From positions 213,270-277,269 of the forward strand of contig NZ_JAKIKP010000005.1 in assembly GCF_023284065.1 (NCBI RefSeq): a stretch of 64,000 nt of DNA, read 5' to 3'. The notes under the pieces were generated by a model. It did no database searches, was not told where the DNA came from, and worked only from the letters and a program-made list of their open reading frames with translations. The position numbers and the translations under genes are program-made. Source of the DNA: Shewanella gaetbuli (GTDB taxonomy: Bacteria; Pseudomonadota; Gammaproteobacteria; Enterobacterales; Shewanellaceae). Positions 18,244 through 28,578 of the stretch are shown piece by piece (within the stretch, counting starts at the first letter, position 1; every line of letters starts with the position of its first letter).

Positions 18244-20061
18244 TTATGCACCAGCGCGACTTGCGCGTTTACGGTCATTTTCAGTTAGGTTTTTCTTACG
18301 AACACGAATGTTTTTAGGGGTTACTTCAACTAATTCGTCATCATCAATGAACTCAAGCGCTTGCTCTAGTGTCATTTGAATATGTGGCGTTAACACCTGT
18401 GCTTCGTCAGTACCTGATGCACGCATGTTAGTTAGCTGCTTACCTTTAAGACAGTTAACCGTTAAGTCATTTGAACGTGAGTGAATACCCACTACTTGAC
18501 CTTCGTAAACTTCAGCAGCGTGACCAATCATTAGGCGACCACGATCTTGTAAACCGAATAGTGCGAATGTTAGTGCTTTACCCGTTGCATTTGAAATTAA
18601 TACACCGTTTGCACGTTGACCAATTTCGCCACCTTTATGTGGACCGTAATGGTCAAACGAGTGGTAGATTAAGCCAGTACCAGACGTTGCAGTTAAGAAT
18701 TCAGTTTGGAAACCAATTAGACCACGGCTTGGAATGATGAAGTCAACACGTACACGGCCTTTGCCATCTAGTTGCATGTCTTTCATTTCAGCTTTACGAG
18801 TACCTAATTTTTCAATCACAGTACCTTGATGATCTTCTTCTACGTCAACGGTTAGAGTTTCGTATGGCTCACATAGCTCACCGTCAATTGTTTTAGTGAT
18901 AACCTCTGGACGAGATACCGCTAATTCGTAACCTTCACGACGCATGTTTTCAATTAAGATTGAAAGGTGTAATTCACCACGGCCTGAAACGCGGAAACGA
19001 TCTGGTGAATCAGTTTCTTCAACACGTAGTGCCACGTTATGAACTAATTCTTGCTGTAAACGCTCAAGAATATTACGTGAAGTAACATACTTACCTTCTT
19101 TACCAGCAAATGGTGAAGTATTCACTTGGAATGTCATGGTCAATGTTGGTTCGTCAACAGATAACGGTGGTAATGCTTCAGCATGACCCACAGCACATAC
19201 AGTGTCAGAGATTTTTAGCTCACCTAAACCTGTGATTGCAACAATGTCGCCTGCACTTGCAGAGTCAACTTCGTGGCGGTCAAGACCCATGTAACCTAAT
19301 ACTTGGCCAACTTTACCGTTACGGGTTTTGCCATCAGCGCCCACTACAGTCACTTGTTGGTTAACTTTTACGCTACCACGCTTAATACGACCAACACCGA
19401 TTACACCAACATATGAGTTGTAATCAAGTTGCGAAATTTGCATTTGGAATTCGCCTTCAGCATCTGCATCAGGGAAAGAGACTTTTTCAACAATTGTTTG
19501 GAAAAGTGGGTTCATGTCTTCGCTAGTTTCGTCTGGATCTAACGTTGCGAAACCATTTAATGCAGAAGCGTAAACAATTGGGAAGTCTAATTGCTCGTCA
19601 GTAGCACCTAAGTTATCAAATAGGTCAAATACTTGGTCGATTACCCAGTCAGGGCGTGCGCCTGGACGGTCGATTTTGTTGATAACAACAATTGGCTTAA
19701 GGCCTTGAGCAAAGGCTTTCTTGGTAACAAAACGCGTTTGTGGCATTGGGCCGTCAACTGCGTCAACAAGAAGTAATACTGAATCAACCATAGATAGTAC
19801 ACGTTCTACTTCACCACCGAAGTCGGCGTGACCAGGAGTGTCTACGATGTTAATACGGTAGTCGTTCCATTTGATGGCAGTGTTTTTTGCAAGAATGGTA
19901 ATACCACGTTCTTTTTCAAGAGCGTTAGAATCCATTACACGTTCTTCGGCTTCGCCTCGACTTTCAAGGGTGCCTGACTGAGCCAAAAGCTTGTCTACCA
20001 AGGTCGTTTTGCCATGGTCAACGTGAGCAATAATGGCGATGTTACGTAAATTCTCTAACAC
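18244..20061 (-). CDS. typA: Ribosome-associated GTPase TypA/BipA
   Basis: 605 aa, close to the E. coli 607. It is a translational GTPase used in 50S assembly at low temperature and in stress. G1 is [10 protein letters not shown]2/G3 [11 protein letters not shown] and [17 protein letters not shown]4 [11 protein letters not shown]-like domains III and V and the TypA-specific C-terminus ([18 protein letters not shown]) follow. The start was set at the GTG (20061) because AGAGG lies eight bases before it and the protein then begins [15 protein letters not shown], as in relatives; upstream in-frame ATG (20082) and TTG lack such a site. It is divergent from glnA, as in enterobacteria. Confidence 0.96.
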   Translation of the reverse strand: MLENLRNIAIIAHVDHGKTTLVDKLLAQSGTLESRGEAEERVMDSNALEKERGITILAKNTAIKWNDYRINIVDTPGHADFGGEVERVLSMVDSVLLLVDAVDGPMPQTRFVTKKAFAQGLKPIVVINKIDRPGARPDWVIDQVFDLFDNLGATDEQLDFPIVYASALNGFATLDPDETSEDMNPLFQTIVEKVSFPDADAEGEFQMQISQLDYNSYVGVIGVGRIKRGSVKVNQQVTVVGADGKTRNGKVGQVLGYMGLDRHEVDSASAGDIVAITGLGELKISDTVCAVGHAEALPPLSVDEPTLTMTFQVNTSPFAGKEGKYVTSRNILERLQQELVHNVALRVEETDSPDRFRVSGRGELHLSILIENMRREGYELAVSRPEVITKTIDGELCEPYETLTVDVEEDHQGTVIEKLGTRKAEMKDMQLDGKGRVRVDFIIPSRGLIGFQTEFLTATSGTGLIYHSFDHYGPHKGGEIGQRANGVLISNATGKALTFALFGLQDRGRLMIGHAAEVYEGQVVGIHSRSNDLTVNCLKGKQLTNMRASGTDEAQVLTPHIQMTLEQALEFIDDDELVEVTPKNIRVRKKNLTENDRKRASRAGA

Positions 20062-20363
20062 GGATAAAACCTCTAATACCATCAAATAAAAAATAGGACT
20101 TTATGATAACAATTAATACCTAGTCACCATAAAAAAGCGTGCCATTCTACTCCACCACGACAATAGTAGATAGGATTTTTTTTGAACACATTAAAATTCA
20201 CCTTTATTAAATGATGAGAAAAATGGCTGTTTGTCTATTATATCGCCACTTTATGACACTGTAATTAAACACTAAAAACACTGTTTTCTGTATTAGGTTC
20301 AGTAAATTGCTATTTGGATAGTCTTTTTCTATCTCAGTCTCTATATACTCAGTTTGAGCACGA

Positions 20364-20398
20364 TGCACTAAACTGGTGTGTTGCACCAAAATGGTTCA
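20364..20398 (+). promoter_or_regulatory. Two NtrC enhancer sites upstream of glnA
   Basis: TGCACTAAACTGGTGTG (20364-20380) and TGCACCAAAATGGTTCA (20382-20398) both fit the NtrC dyad TGCACYA-N3-TGGTGCA. A third, weaker dyad is at 20414-20430. Their centres lie about 136, 118 and 86 bases before the inferred start of transcription near 20508, a typical enhancer distance for glnA. Confidence 0.85.
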
Positions 20399-20482
20399 TT
20401 GTGTGGATCTTTATGGTGCGTTTTAGTGTGTAAATGATTACTCTCTAAAACTAAACCCTTATAAATCATTGGGTTATATTTG

Positions 20483-20498
20483 TGGCATGAAACTGGCT
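20483..20498 (+). promoter_or_regulatory. Sigma-54 promoter of glnA
   Basis: TGGCATGAAACTGGCT keeps the essential GG (-24) and GC (-12) of the TGGCAC-N5-TTGCA consensus with correct 10-base spacing. It is downstream of the NtrC sites and 108 bases before the glnA ATG. Confidence 0.8.
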
Positions 20499-20605
20499 TT
20501 GTAAGCGCATCATGTTTCAAAGAATTCGTTATATCGGTTTATTCATAGCAGTGCGCTGAGTAAACAACAAAATTAAATTAAGAAGACCCTACCGGAGGCT
20601 TAAGA

Positions 20606-22015
20606 ATGTCAGTTGAATCAGTTTTAAAGCAACTTGAAGAATTAGAAGTAAAGTTTGTTGATTTACGCTTTACCGACACTAAAGGTAAAGAGCAGCACGT
20701 ATCTATTCCTAGCCATCAAGTTGATGCGGATTTTTTTGAAGACGGCAAAATGTTTGACGGTTCTTCAATTAACGGTTGGAAAGGCATCAATGAATCAGAC
20801 ATGGTGTTAATGCCTGATCCATCTACTTTTGTTTTAGACCCTTTCACTGAAGAAACAACTGCACTTATCCGTTGTGATATTTTAGAGCCAGGTACAATGA
20901 CGGGTTATGATCGTGACCCACGTTCTATCGCTAAAAAAGCAGAAGAATATTTAAAGTCTACAGGTATTGCTGACACAGTATTAATTGGTCCTGAGCCAGA
21001 GTTCTTCTTATTTGACGATGTTCGTTTTGGTACTGACATGTCTGGTACTTTCGTTAAAATTGATGCGAAAGAAGCAGCATGGAACTCAGCTAAAGAATAC
21101 GAAGATGGCAACACTGGCCACCGTCCAATGGTTAAAGGCGGTTACTTCCCAGTTGCACCTGTTGACTCTTCACAAGACCTACGTAGTGCTATGTGTTTAG
21201 TACTAGAAGAAATGGGTCAAGTTGTTGAAGCTCATCACCATGAAGTTGCGACTGCTGGTCAAAACGAAATTGCAACTCGCTTCAACACCCTAGCTAACAA
21301 AGCTGACGAAATTCAAATTCTTAAGTATGTAGTACATAACATGGCACATGCTTACGGTAAAACTGCAACCTTTATGCCTAAGCCAATTGTTGGTGATAAC
21401 GGTAGTGGTATGCATGTTCACCAATCTTTAGCAAAAGACGGTGTTAACTTATTCTCTGGCGACAAGTACGCTGGTTTAAGTGAAACCGCACTTTACTACA
21501 TTGGTGGTATCATCAAGCATGCTCGTGCATTGAATGCATTCACTAACCCAAGCACTAACTCATACAAGCGTCTTGTTCCACATTTCGAAGCGCCTGTAAT
21601 GTTAGCTTACTCTGCACGTAACCGTAGTGCTTCAATCCGTATCCCAGTGGTACCAAGCCCTAAAGCGCGTCGTATTGAAACTCGTTTCCCAGATCCAACT
21701 GCTAACCCATACTTAGCGTTCTCTGCGCTATTAATGGCTGGTCTTGACGGTATTCAAAACAAGATCCACCCTGGTGATGCAATGGACAAAGATTTATATG
21801 ACTTACCTGCTGAAGAAGCGGCTGAGATCCCACAAGTTGCAACTTCATTAGAAAATGCACTAGAAAACTTAGCAGCTGACCATGAGTTCTTAACTAAAGG
21901 TGACGTATTCAGCAAAGACTTTATCGAGTCTTACATTGCGCTTAAGTCTGCTGAGTGTGAGCGTGTATCACGTACAACTCACCCATTAGAATTTGAAATG
22001 TACTACAGCTTATAA
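20606..22015 (+). CDS. glnA: Type I glutamine synthetase
   Basis: 469 aa, standard length for GS I-beta. It makes glutamine from glutamate, ammonia and ATP as a cytoplasmic dodecamer. Visible motifs: latch/N-terminal region ([17 protein letters not shown]), DGSSINGW, the ATP/Glu loop [17 protein letters not shown], and NRSASIRIP. The adenylylation Tyr is residue 398 counting Met (DLYDLPAEE), so activity should be controlled by GlnE. GGAGG is seven bases before the ATG. NtrC sites and a sigma-54 promoter lie upstream and a strong terminator follows. ntrBC is 7 kb away rather than adjacent. Confidence 0.98.
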   Translation: MSVESVLKQLEELEVKFVDLRFTDTKGKEQHVSIPSHQVDADFFEDGKMFDGSSINGWKGINESDMVLMPDPSTFVLDPFTEETTALIRCDILEPGTMTGYDRDPRSIAKKAEEYLKSTGIADTVLIGPEPEFFLFDDVRFGTDMSGTFVKIDAKEAAWNSAKEYEDGNTGHRPMVKGGYFPVAPVDSSQDLRSAMCLVLEEMGQVVEAHHHEVATAGQNEIATRFNTLANKADEIQILKYVVHNMAHAYGKTATFMPKPIVGDNGSGMHVHQSLAKDGVNLFSGDKYAGLSETALYYIGGIIKHARALNAFTNPSTNSYKRLVPHFEAPVMLAYSARNRSASIRIPVVPSPKARRIETRFPDPTANPYLAFSALLMAGLDGIQNKIHPGDAMDKDLYDLPAEEAAEIPQVATSLENALENLAADHEFLTKGDVFSKDFIESYIALKSAECERVSRTTHPLEFEMYYSL

Positions 22016-22056
22016 TTCAGGCTTTAGTCAGTTAATTTAATTACTGACTTAAAAAT

Positions 22057-22087
22057 AAAACCCCACTTTTTTGAAGTGGGGTTTTTT
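22057..22087 (+). terminator. Terminator after glnA
   Basis: AAAACCCCACTT and AAGTGGGGTTTT form a twelve-pair stem followed by T. A smaller AT-rich hairpin (AGTCAGTTAA with TTACTGACT) lies just before it. Confidence 0.92.
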
Positions 22088-22471
22088 ATTGGCTGATATT
22101 GTTGTTTGCTGCTAAACGAGTTACCTAATTAAAATAATTACAATTTTTTACAAACTTAGCTCATCAAAGCTTACTCACTTCAATAGCGTTGCCTACCATT
22201 ATTTCAGCTTACTAATGTACTCAATAAACTCAAGGTTAAACCAGCCTTAGTTGTTGATAATTATGATTAATATATATAGTTACTTTATCTTGATAAAACT
22301 TCAGTAAACAGTGCTGCAATTTACGATTGTGCAGTATGTAAAGTGTGATCTAGTTCTCAATGTTGTTTTTTGGTGAAAATGTAACAACTTGGTTGCAATG
22401 ACGTGTTTTATGGGTAAACTTGCGCGCACAAGTGTCGAGTATTTGCTCTAATCTGGGGAGGTTAGTAGGCA
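22088..22471. other. AT-rich intergenic region upstream of the FadL-type gene
   Basis: No gene is visible in these 384 bases. A possible sigma-70 promoter is TTGCAA (22393-22398), a 16-base spacer and TAAACT (22415-22420), about 50 bases before the coding start. No FadR-like or other clear operator was recognised. Confidence 0.35.
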
Positions 22472-23854
22472 ATGGCACCCATAATAATCACGAGAATGAC
22501 AATGAAAAAAACATCACTAACTTTGGCCATGACGTTGGCTTTTTTAGGTACGACCTCGCAAATACATGCCGCTGGATTTCAACTAGCTGAGTATTCTTCT
22601 ACTGGATTAGGTCGTGCTTTTGCTGGTGAAGCTGCTATGGCCGATAACGCAGCATCTCAATCACGTAACCCTGCTATGTTATCTTACCTTGAAGGTCGTC
22701 AACTTTCTGCTGGAGGCATTTATGTTGTGCCTAACATTGATGTGACCGGCGACATTGCTATTTCATCGCCTGTGTTTGGCGATCAGGTTATGCACGTTCC
22801 AGCTAGCGCACATGATGTAGCAGGTCCTGCATTAGTCCCTAACTTTTATTACTCAAACCAGCTAAATGACCAATGGACTTGGGGGTTAACCGTTAACTCA
22901 AACTATGGTTTGGCCACTGAAATTGATAAAACCCATGCAGCGGCATTATTTGGTAATGAAACGGCTATCACTACTGTTGAGTTCAACCCTAATATTGCCT
23001 ATAAAGTGAATCAACAGTTCACCATCGGGGCAGGGGTACGTGTTGTTTATGGCGAAGGCAGTATTAGTGCAACAACCCCTTACTGGGTTGATGGTATTAA
23101 ATATAACCCAGCGGTACCTGCTGAAGTTGCGGCGCGTTTACCTGAGTCAGGCACTAGCTTGAAAGCAATGGAAGGCGATGACATTAGTTATGGTTGGAAA
23201 GCCGGTGCAAGTTGGCAAATTAATCCGCAGCATCGTATTGGTTTGGCTTATCACAGTGGCGTTGAGCTGGAGTTAGATGGTTATGCATCAGGATTGCTTT
23301 ACGATGGTGGCCAAGATTTATCAATTGAAGGCTATTTACCTATTGAATTACCAGCCTTTGCTGAGTTAGCGACACACCACCAGATATCTGAAAAGTTTGC
23401 TCTGCATGCCAGCATTAACTGGACGCAATGGAGTGTTTTTGATGAGTTAGTTGCCTACTTCCCTGGCGAGCAAAAACCGATATCGGGTGTAGATTCTGAC
23501 TTAGTTAAAGATGAAAACTTTAAAGACAACTGGCGTTATGCTGTGGGTGGAACTTACCAATTAAATCATGATTGGGCTTTGCGTGCCGGATTAGCTTTAG
23601 ATACTACCGCAGTTGAAGATGATTACCGCACCACAACAATTCCTGATGCTGATCGTTTATGGTTTAGTGTGGGTGCAAGCTATCAAGCGACCGAAAATTT
23701 AACTATTGATTTTGCGGCTACCTATATCAAAATGTATGGTGATGCGCCGATCAATGAAGCCCAAGATCTTGCTGGTTTAGCTTTAGTTAATTTTAGTGGT
23801 GAAGCCACCGGTGATGTTTGGTTAGCGGGTATTCAGTTCAGTTACAAAATGTAA
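22472..23854 (+). CDS. FadL-family outer membrane transport protein
   Basis: 460 aa. The mature protein begins AGFQLAEYSSTGLGRAFAGEAA, the N-terminal plug signature of FadL long-chain fatty acid porins, with the NPA motif (SRNPAMLSYL). The rest is a beta-barrel, ending in an aromatic/charged strand (IQFSYKM). It should bring fatty acids or other hydrophobic compounds across the outer membrane. GGAGG is ten bases before the ATG at 22472; an internal Met at 22502 would give a more classical signal peptide (MKKTSLTLAM), so the start is uncertain. Terminators flank the gene. Confidence 0.9.
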   Translation: MAPIIITRMTMKKTSLTLAMTLAFLGTTSQIHAAGFQLAEYSSTGLGRAFAGEAAMADNAASQSRNPAMLSYLEGRQLSAGGIYVVPNIDVTGDIAISSPVFGDQVMHVPASAHDVAGPALVPNFYYSNQLNDQWTWGLTVNSNYGLATEIDKTHAAALFGNETAITTVEFNPNIAYKVNQQFTIGAGVRVVYGEGSISATTPYWVDGIKYNPAVPAEVAARLPESGTSLKAMEGDDISYGWKAGASWQINPQHRIGLAYHSGVELELDGYASGLLYDGGQDLSIEGYLPIELPAFAELATHHQISEKFALHASINWTQWSVFDELVAYFPGEQKPISGVDSDLVKDENFKDNWRYAVGGTYQLNHDWALRAGLALDTTAVEDDYRTTTIPDADRLWFSVGASYQATENLTIDFAATYIKMYGDAPINEAQDLAGLALVNFSGEATGDVWLAGIQFSYKM

Positions 23855-23914
23855 TGGTGAATACTTTGCTTGTTAACCTGTTTGTATAACGCGGTTGATG
23901 CTTCAATTAATGTG

Positions 23915-23951
23915 AAAAGGCCTACTGTTATCGGTGATAGTTGGCCTTTTT
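23915..23951 (+). terminator. Terminator after the FadL-type gene
   Basis: AAAAGGCC and GGCCTTTT close a longer imperfect stem (ACTGTTATC with GATAGT) and a T-run follows. Confidence 0.8.
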
Positions 23952-24076
23952 GTTATATTAGATGCCATTAACTTAAGTATATGACCCCTTTCAATGTCAA
24001 AAATTGATCTGCTATATCAATTTTATATGAGTTCCTTAGTGATTGCGGTATTGAATAGTGTGGTTAAGCCAATAGC

Positions 24077-24940
24077 TTAAAATTGCTGATAATATTCGAT
24101 GCTTTTAGGTAACTGAGTCATAGACTTAGATGACTCATCTGCTAAAAAGAAGTAACTCACACCTTGTTTTATTGCTTCTTTCACTATTTTATCAATATCT
24201 CCTTTATCAAGGACAGCATTTGATTCTGATTCGGCTAAATCATTAGCAAATACTGGTTTATTTACTACTCGGTCTTTTAAATGAAATGAGCTAAATCTTC
24301 CTGGATACCGTCTTAATAAAGTCAGCGGGTCAACCTTAGCGTGTGCAACTCCAAAGACGTCCATCTGAAACTCTGTATATAGAGTATGAGTGACCATATA
24401 GTCGAACACAGTGCTATTGAGGTAAGGTGCAAATTCATAGCCATGCAGATGATATTGAAGAGTAATCCCATGTTGTAGAAGAAGTTTTCCTGCGGTGTTT
24501 AATACAGCAACCGCTGCTTTGGCATCATCGATAGTAAATTGACCTGCGTCGTCGTGTGGAATCCAATAGAATATGGCAAATTTAGCGTCAAAAAAACGGG
24601 CTTTGTAAACCGCAGCAATCGGATTATCACGTAACTCTTCAAAGTGAGTTTCAATACTGATGAGCTGTAATTTATGTTTTTGGAGTAATGAGCGATATTC
24701 ATCAATAGTTAAGCCACTTAAGTCTCGACCACCTTCAACCTGGGTGATTCCCCAGTTGTGGATTATTTCAAAGGCTGAGTCTGTATCTTGTTTGATTTGT
24801 TGACGCAAACTATAAAGTTGTATGCCAGGCTTAGGTTTGGTTGTGTTTATCATGTTCGGGTCGATTGCTAACGAGTCAAAAGACACTATTAGCAAAATGC
24901 CCAACAAAGAAACTAGCAATATTCCAATTAATGATTCCAT
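24077..24940 (-). CDS. Exported sugar isomerase/epimerase-like TIM barrel, possibly inactive paralogue
   Basis: 287 aa of the xylose-isomerase-like TIM barrel family (PF01261). It is a close paralogue of the protein at 29935-30792; long identical blocks include DNPIAAVYKARFF and the YHLHGYEF region. The hydrophobic N-terminus (about 4-20) is a signal anchor or signal peptide, so it acts outside the cytoplasm. Three changes affect expected active-site regions: Ala267 replaces the Glu of the last metal-ligand strand (FFLADESS against FFLEDESS), Gly197 replaces Trp (MDVFG against MDVFW), and two residues are missing at the GxGD loop. A changed or lost activity is inferred. It follows its regulator gene on the same strand. 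Confidence 0.8.
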   Translation of the reverse strand: MESLIGILLVSLLGILLIVSFDSLAIDPNMINTTKPKPGIQLYSLRQQIKQDTDSAFEIIHNWGITQVEGGRDLSGLTIDEYRSLLQKHKLQLISIETHFEELRDNPIAAVYKARFFDAKFAIFYWIPHDDAGQFTIDDAKAAVAVLNTAGKLLLQHGITLQYHLHGYEFAPYLNSTVFDYMVTHTLYTEFQMDVFGVAHAKVDPLTLLRRYPGRFSSFHLKDRVVNKPVFANDLAESESNAVLDKGDIDKIVKEAIKQGVSYFFLADESSKSMTQLPKSIEYYQQF

Positions 24941-25101
24941 TTTAAATTGTCCATATCCTTGTTTTAACAGCTCACTTTTTGAGTAGTCTTAACTGATGGT
25001 TGAGAAACTTTTCATGAAAGCCGATTTTACCGTCTTCCTTAACTGTCATCGTTTGACTAACAGAATCTTCGTCTTGCATAAAGCGTTTATGAGGTATTTA
25101 T

Positions 25102-25830
25102 TTAATTGAGGAGTGTCACTGTATTCACTCGATAATGTGTTGGCAATTCTCCAAACATCGCTTTAAAGTGCTGACTAAAATAGCTATGACTAGCAAAACC
25201 TGCATTTTGCGCAATATCAGAGATAGGTAATTGTGTTTCGATTAACATTCTTCTGGCTTTTTCTAACCTGAACTCTCTGAGGAATTGTTTTGGGGTTTTT
25301 TGTAAATGCTTTTTAAAACGCCTTTCTAAGGCACTTACGGATAAATGAGAAGCATTGGCTAATTCTTTTATGCAAATATCTTGCGCATAGTGTTGATTAA
25401 TATATTCGATGGGTTTTTTCAAAATATCCACGCCCATTAAATTTTTTACCGTTTCCTGAACATTTCTGGCCACCCCATAAGATCCAATAATTTTACCTTG
25501 TTCATTTTTAAGGGGTCTTTTAGAGGTCAACAACCACTTAGGTGGGCAGTTATATCCAAAATTCATTTCTAAATGATTAACGATGACATGACCTTGTAAG
25601 ACTTTTTGATCATCTAACATAAACTTTTTTGCAATATATGCCGGAAAGAGGTCTATATCATGCTTTCCTACCACCTCAGAAAATGAATGCTTGCCGACAC
25701 TTTTGATATAGGCATCATTACAAAAAACAATCTGACCTAAATCATCTTTTATCCAAAAAACAACATCCGAAACTAAATCGAACATTTTTATAATCTTTCG
25801 AATCGAGATGCTTTCCAATACCTGCTCCAT
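25102..25830 (-). CDS. PAS-domain AraC-family regulator, copy 1
   Basis: 242 aa. The N-terminal PAS domain (about 14-125; FDLVSDVVFWIKDD, VFCNDAY, GSYGVARNVQE) is joined to a C-terminal AraC double helix-turn-helix (about 140-235; ELANASHLSVSALERRFKKHL, ISDIAQNAGFASHSYFSQHFKAMFG). The usual sugar-binding cupin is absent, so the signal is read by the PAS domain. AGGAA is seven bases before the ATG. It is strongly similar over its whole length to the gene at 38355. It lies directly upstream of one exported TIM barrel and probably regulates the sugar locus. Confidence 0.88.
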   Translation of the reverse strand: MEQVLESISIRKIIKMFDLVSDVVFWIKDDLGQIVFCNDAYIKSVGKHSFSEVVGKHDIDLFPAYIAKKFMLDDQKVLQGHVIVNHLEMNFGYNCPPKWLLTSKRPLKNEQGKIIGSYGVARNVQETVKNLMGVDILKKPIEYINQHYAQDICIKELANASHLSVSALERRFKKHLQKTPKQFLREFRLEKARRMLIETQLPISDIAQNAGFASHSYFSQHFKAMFGELPTHYRVNTVTLLN

Positions 25831-26160
25831 GGAGAATTCCTAGTGATATCGTATTTACTGTATTTCTAGTATTGTCGAACAAGCTTTAATAGATTAATTA
25901 TTAATTATTATTTTGAATGATGAATAGAGCGACCTTTTTGCCTTATGAATCTATAGCGGGCATTATTGGTAGTCTTTTACCAAAATTTAGAATGGTTGTG
26001 TCTAGTCAGTAAGATAAGGTGAGTCGTGATGATGTGTCGATTACCGAAATAACCTTTAAGCAGTGGATAACGATGGCTGAATAAGTGCTTATTTAGGCGA
26101 GGCTATCACTCCCTCTGTGGTGATTAAGTGTGCCTAGGTAATGCTTATTTGTTGGTTTTG
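25831..26160. other. AT-rich intergenic region with no recognised gene
   Basis: About 330 bases between the first PAS-AraC gene and the end of the MFS transporter operon. It must hold the promoter of the regulator (right edge of the gene, leftward). I saw no convincing ORF, repeat or operator. Confidence 0.4.
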
Positions 26161-26170
26161 GCAGCAAAAT

Positions 26171-26202
26171 AAAGGCCTATTCTGTTTATAGAATAGGCCT
26201 TT
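26171..26202 (-). terminator. Terminator of the Gfo/TIM-barrel/MFS operon
   Basis: A perfect 12-pair stem (AAAGGCCTATTC with GAATAGGCCTTT) around an eight-base loop, followed on the minus strand by ATTTTG. It is 35 bases past the MFS stop. Confidence 0.8.
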
Positions 26203-26236
26203 ATATGGGGGATTAATTCAGTATTAGTCAGTTTTG

Positions 26237-27472
26237 TTAAACTGCATCTATGGCGCTAACTTTTGCAGGTGAATGAACCTTGCGGATAATAAATGCTAGC
26301 AGAGCAAAAATAATGATTAAGCTACAAGGGAAAATGACCAAGTTACCTAAAACTATTTGCCCGGCAATTAAATCGATTTTTTCAGCTGAGGTTTCTGTAA
26401 GTGCAGCATGTTCTTTTGCTGAGTCAATCCAGCCCCCAATAACAGGATTCCACATACTCACTGCAAACATGCCCATGCCTCCCGCAACAGACAACCCCAT
26501 AGCGCCAGTTTTAGGAGTATACTCTGCTACACAACCTAGCACCGTAGGCCAGAAGTAAGTTACTCCAATAGCAAAAAGAATAGCGGCTAAGTAAACCATA
26601 TTGCCCGTTGCAATACTCATTGAGTAGATACCTATTGCCGCAATAATGGCCGAGAAGAATAGTGTCCCAACAGGGCTTAATCGATGTACTAATGCCCCAG
26701 CATAAAAACGTCCAACCGCCATTAAACCAGTAATTAATGCCAAAATAAGCATGGGTGATGCACCGCTTGCGCCTAGTATGCTTTCAATCCATTGTTGTGT
26801 GCCAAGTTCGGTTGTTGCGGTAAGGCTAATGCACAATAGAAATAGCAGATAAAGCGGAGAAAACAAGCTTTTGATATTGCTAATTGTTGAGTGTTTTTGG
26901 GTATCAAATTGGGGGAATGTGCTTTTAAGTAACATGACACCATATATCAAGGTTGGGATGATAATGATGGCCACCTGTAATTGCCAAGCCAGACCAAAAC
27001 TGGTCATCAAGTTTGAAATTAATGCGCCAATAACGATTCCTCCAGGGAACCAAACATGGAACTTATTTAGCATTGTGGTTTTATTTTCTGGATGTAAATC
27101 TGCTATCAGTGGATTACAGCCCGCTTCAACAGAACCGTTAGCGAATCCGATACAGAATGTTGAGATTAACAGCCCCCAAAACCCTCCTGCTGTGATGGTT
27201 AAAATTAAGCCTAACAAATGACAGCTAAATGCCAGAGTAATGAGTTTTTTAGCACCTAAAAGGTTATATAACGCCCCTCCCACAATGGTGGCAACAGGGA
27301 AACCCAAGAATGCCATGGCATTTATCCAGCCAAGTTCCTCTCCTGTTAGCCCAAACTCTTGGCCTAAATCGCCTAAAATGCCTGCTCTAATAGCAAATGT
27401 CATTGCTGTTACGATTAATGATACACAGCAAAGGTTAAATATTCGTACTTTATCAACTTGATTTATCATCAT
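26237..27472 (-). CDS. MFS sugar transporter
   Basis: 411 aa with twelve predicted membrane helices. The motifs FANGSVEAGCNPLIADLHPENKT-like segment and LNKFHVWFPGGIVIG are characteristic of MFS carriers found with sugar-oxidising operons and related to the fucose/glucose proton-symporter branch. It should bring the released sugar or keto-sugar across the inner membrane. It is the last gene of the Gfo/Idh/MocA, TIM barrel, MFS unit (39 bases after the preceding stop). The substrate is inferred only from the neighbours. Confidence 0.85.
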   Translation of the reverse strand: MMINQVDKVRIFNLCCVSLIVTAMTFAIRAGILGDLGQEFGLTGEELGWINAMAFLGFPVATIVGGALYNLLGAKKLITLAFSCHLLGLILTITAGGFWGLLISTFCIGFANGSVEAGCNPLIADLHPENKTTMLNKFHVWFPGGIVIGALISNLMTSFGLAWQLQVAIIIIPTLIYGVMLLKSTFPQFDTQKHSTISNIKSLFSPLYLLFLLCISLTATTELGTQQWIESILGASGASPMLILALITGLMAVGRFYAGALVHRLSPVGTLFFSAIIAAIGIYSMSIATGNMVYLAAILFAIGVTYFWPTVLGCVAEYTPKTGAMGLSVAGGMGMFAVSMWNPVIGGWIDSAKEHAALTETSAEKIDLIAGQIVLGNLVIFPCSLIIIFALLAFIIRKVHSPAKVSAIDAV

Positions 27473-27511
27473 TATTATTCTCTAGTTGTTGAGCTAATTA
27501 AGCTTTATGGG

Positions 27512-28573
27512 TTAGCGTATATTTAACCCTAACACTCTGTTATTCAGTTCTGTGTTCGTTTCAACGGCTGCAAAGTCATCAAATGCTTTGTCTGTTGGAC
27601 GAATTAAATGCTGTTGAATAAATCTAGCGCCTTCAGCTGCACCATCCTGTGGATGCTTTATACAGCACTCCCACTCCATAACGGCCCATCCATCAAATCC
27701 ATAGGCAGTGAGTTTGGTAAATATGGCTTTAAAGTCAATTTGTCCATCACCTAGCGAACGGAAACGGCCAGGTCTATTTATCCATGACTCGTATCCGCCG
27801 TAAACACCGGCACGACCGGACATGACAAACTCAGCATCCTTAACGTGAAATGCCTTAATTCTATGATGGTAAATATCAATAAAAGCTAAATAATCAAGCT
27901 GTTGAAGTACAAAGTGACTCGGGTCATACAATATGTTTGCTCTTGGGTGATAGTCAACAGCCTTTAAAAAACGATCAAAAGTTACCCCATCATGCAAATC
28001 TTCGCCGGGATGAAGTTCATAACAAACATCAACGCCAGCAGCATCGAATTCATCTAAAATTGGCTTCCAGAGAGCGGCGAGTTCTTCAAACCCTTGTTCT
28101 ACTAACCCAGAAGGTCTTTGTGGCCAAGGGTAGACGGTATGCCATAGGAGCGAACCTGAAAAAGTGGCATGCGCCTTCAGCCCTAAACGAGCGCTAGCTT
28201 TTGCGGCAAGCTTCAATTGCTCTATCGCCCAGGCTTGTCTCGCTTCAGGATTGCCCCGTACAGAAACTGGAGCAAATCCGTCAAACATCTCATTATAAGC
28301 AGGGTTTACGGCAACAAGCTGGCCTTGCAAGTGTGTTGATAGCTCACTAATTTCTAAGCCGTGCTTTCTGACCGTTGCCAAAACATTATCACAATAGTCT
28401 TGGCTATGAGCGCCTTGAGTCAGGTCGAAAAAACGCTCATCTCCGGTGGGAAGCTGGATGGCTTTAAAGCCTAATTCAGCTGCCCATTTACAGATGTCAT
28501 TTAAGTTATTAAATGGCGCATGATCTTCAATAAACTGCGCTAAGAAAATGGCGGGTCCTTTGATTTGTTTCAT
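27512..28573 (-). CDS. Cytoplasmic sugar phosphate isomerase/epimerase-like TIM barrel
   Basis: 353 aa, no signal peptide, PF01261-type fold. Metal-site strands are intact: CYELHPGEDLHDG (first Glu/His), NILYDPSHF (Asp), IKAFHVKDAEF (His) and WAVMEWECC (Glu). The GRFRSLGDGQIDF loop before the last strand is also typical. It differs clearly from the two exported TIM barrels in this locus. It is probably a keto-sugar isomerase, epimerase or hydratase working with the adjacent oxidoreductase. AAGGAG is eight bases before the ATG. Only five bases separate it from the upstream oxidoreductase stop. Confidence 0.85.
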   Translation of the reverse strand: MKQIKGPAIFLAQFIEDHAPFNNLNDICKWAAELGFKAIQLPTGDERFFDLTQGAHSQDYCDNVLATVRKHGLEISELSTHLQGQLVAVNPAYNEMFDGFAPVSVRGNPEARQAWAIEQLKLAAKASARLGLKAHATFSGSLLWHTVYPWPQRPSGLVEQGFEELAALWKPILDEFDAAGVDVCYELHPGEDLHDGVTFDRFLKAVDYHPRANILYDPSHFVLQQLDYLAFIDIYHHRIKAFHVKDAEFVMSGRAGVYGGYESWINRPGRFRSLGDGQIDFKAIFTKLTAYGFDGWAVMEWECCIKHPQDGAAEGARFIQQHLIRPTDKAFDDFAAVETNTELNNRVLGLNIR

Positions 28574-28578
28574 ACTGC

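Noticed and set aside
20062..20085. TTG or ATG starts for typA upstream of 20061
   Set aside because: No ribosome site before them; GTG at 20061 has AGAGG at good spacing and gives the family N-terminus.
20207..20389. 60-residue minus-strand ORF upstream of glnA
   Set aside because: It overlaps the NtrC sites, has no recognisable motif and no ribosome site.
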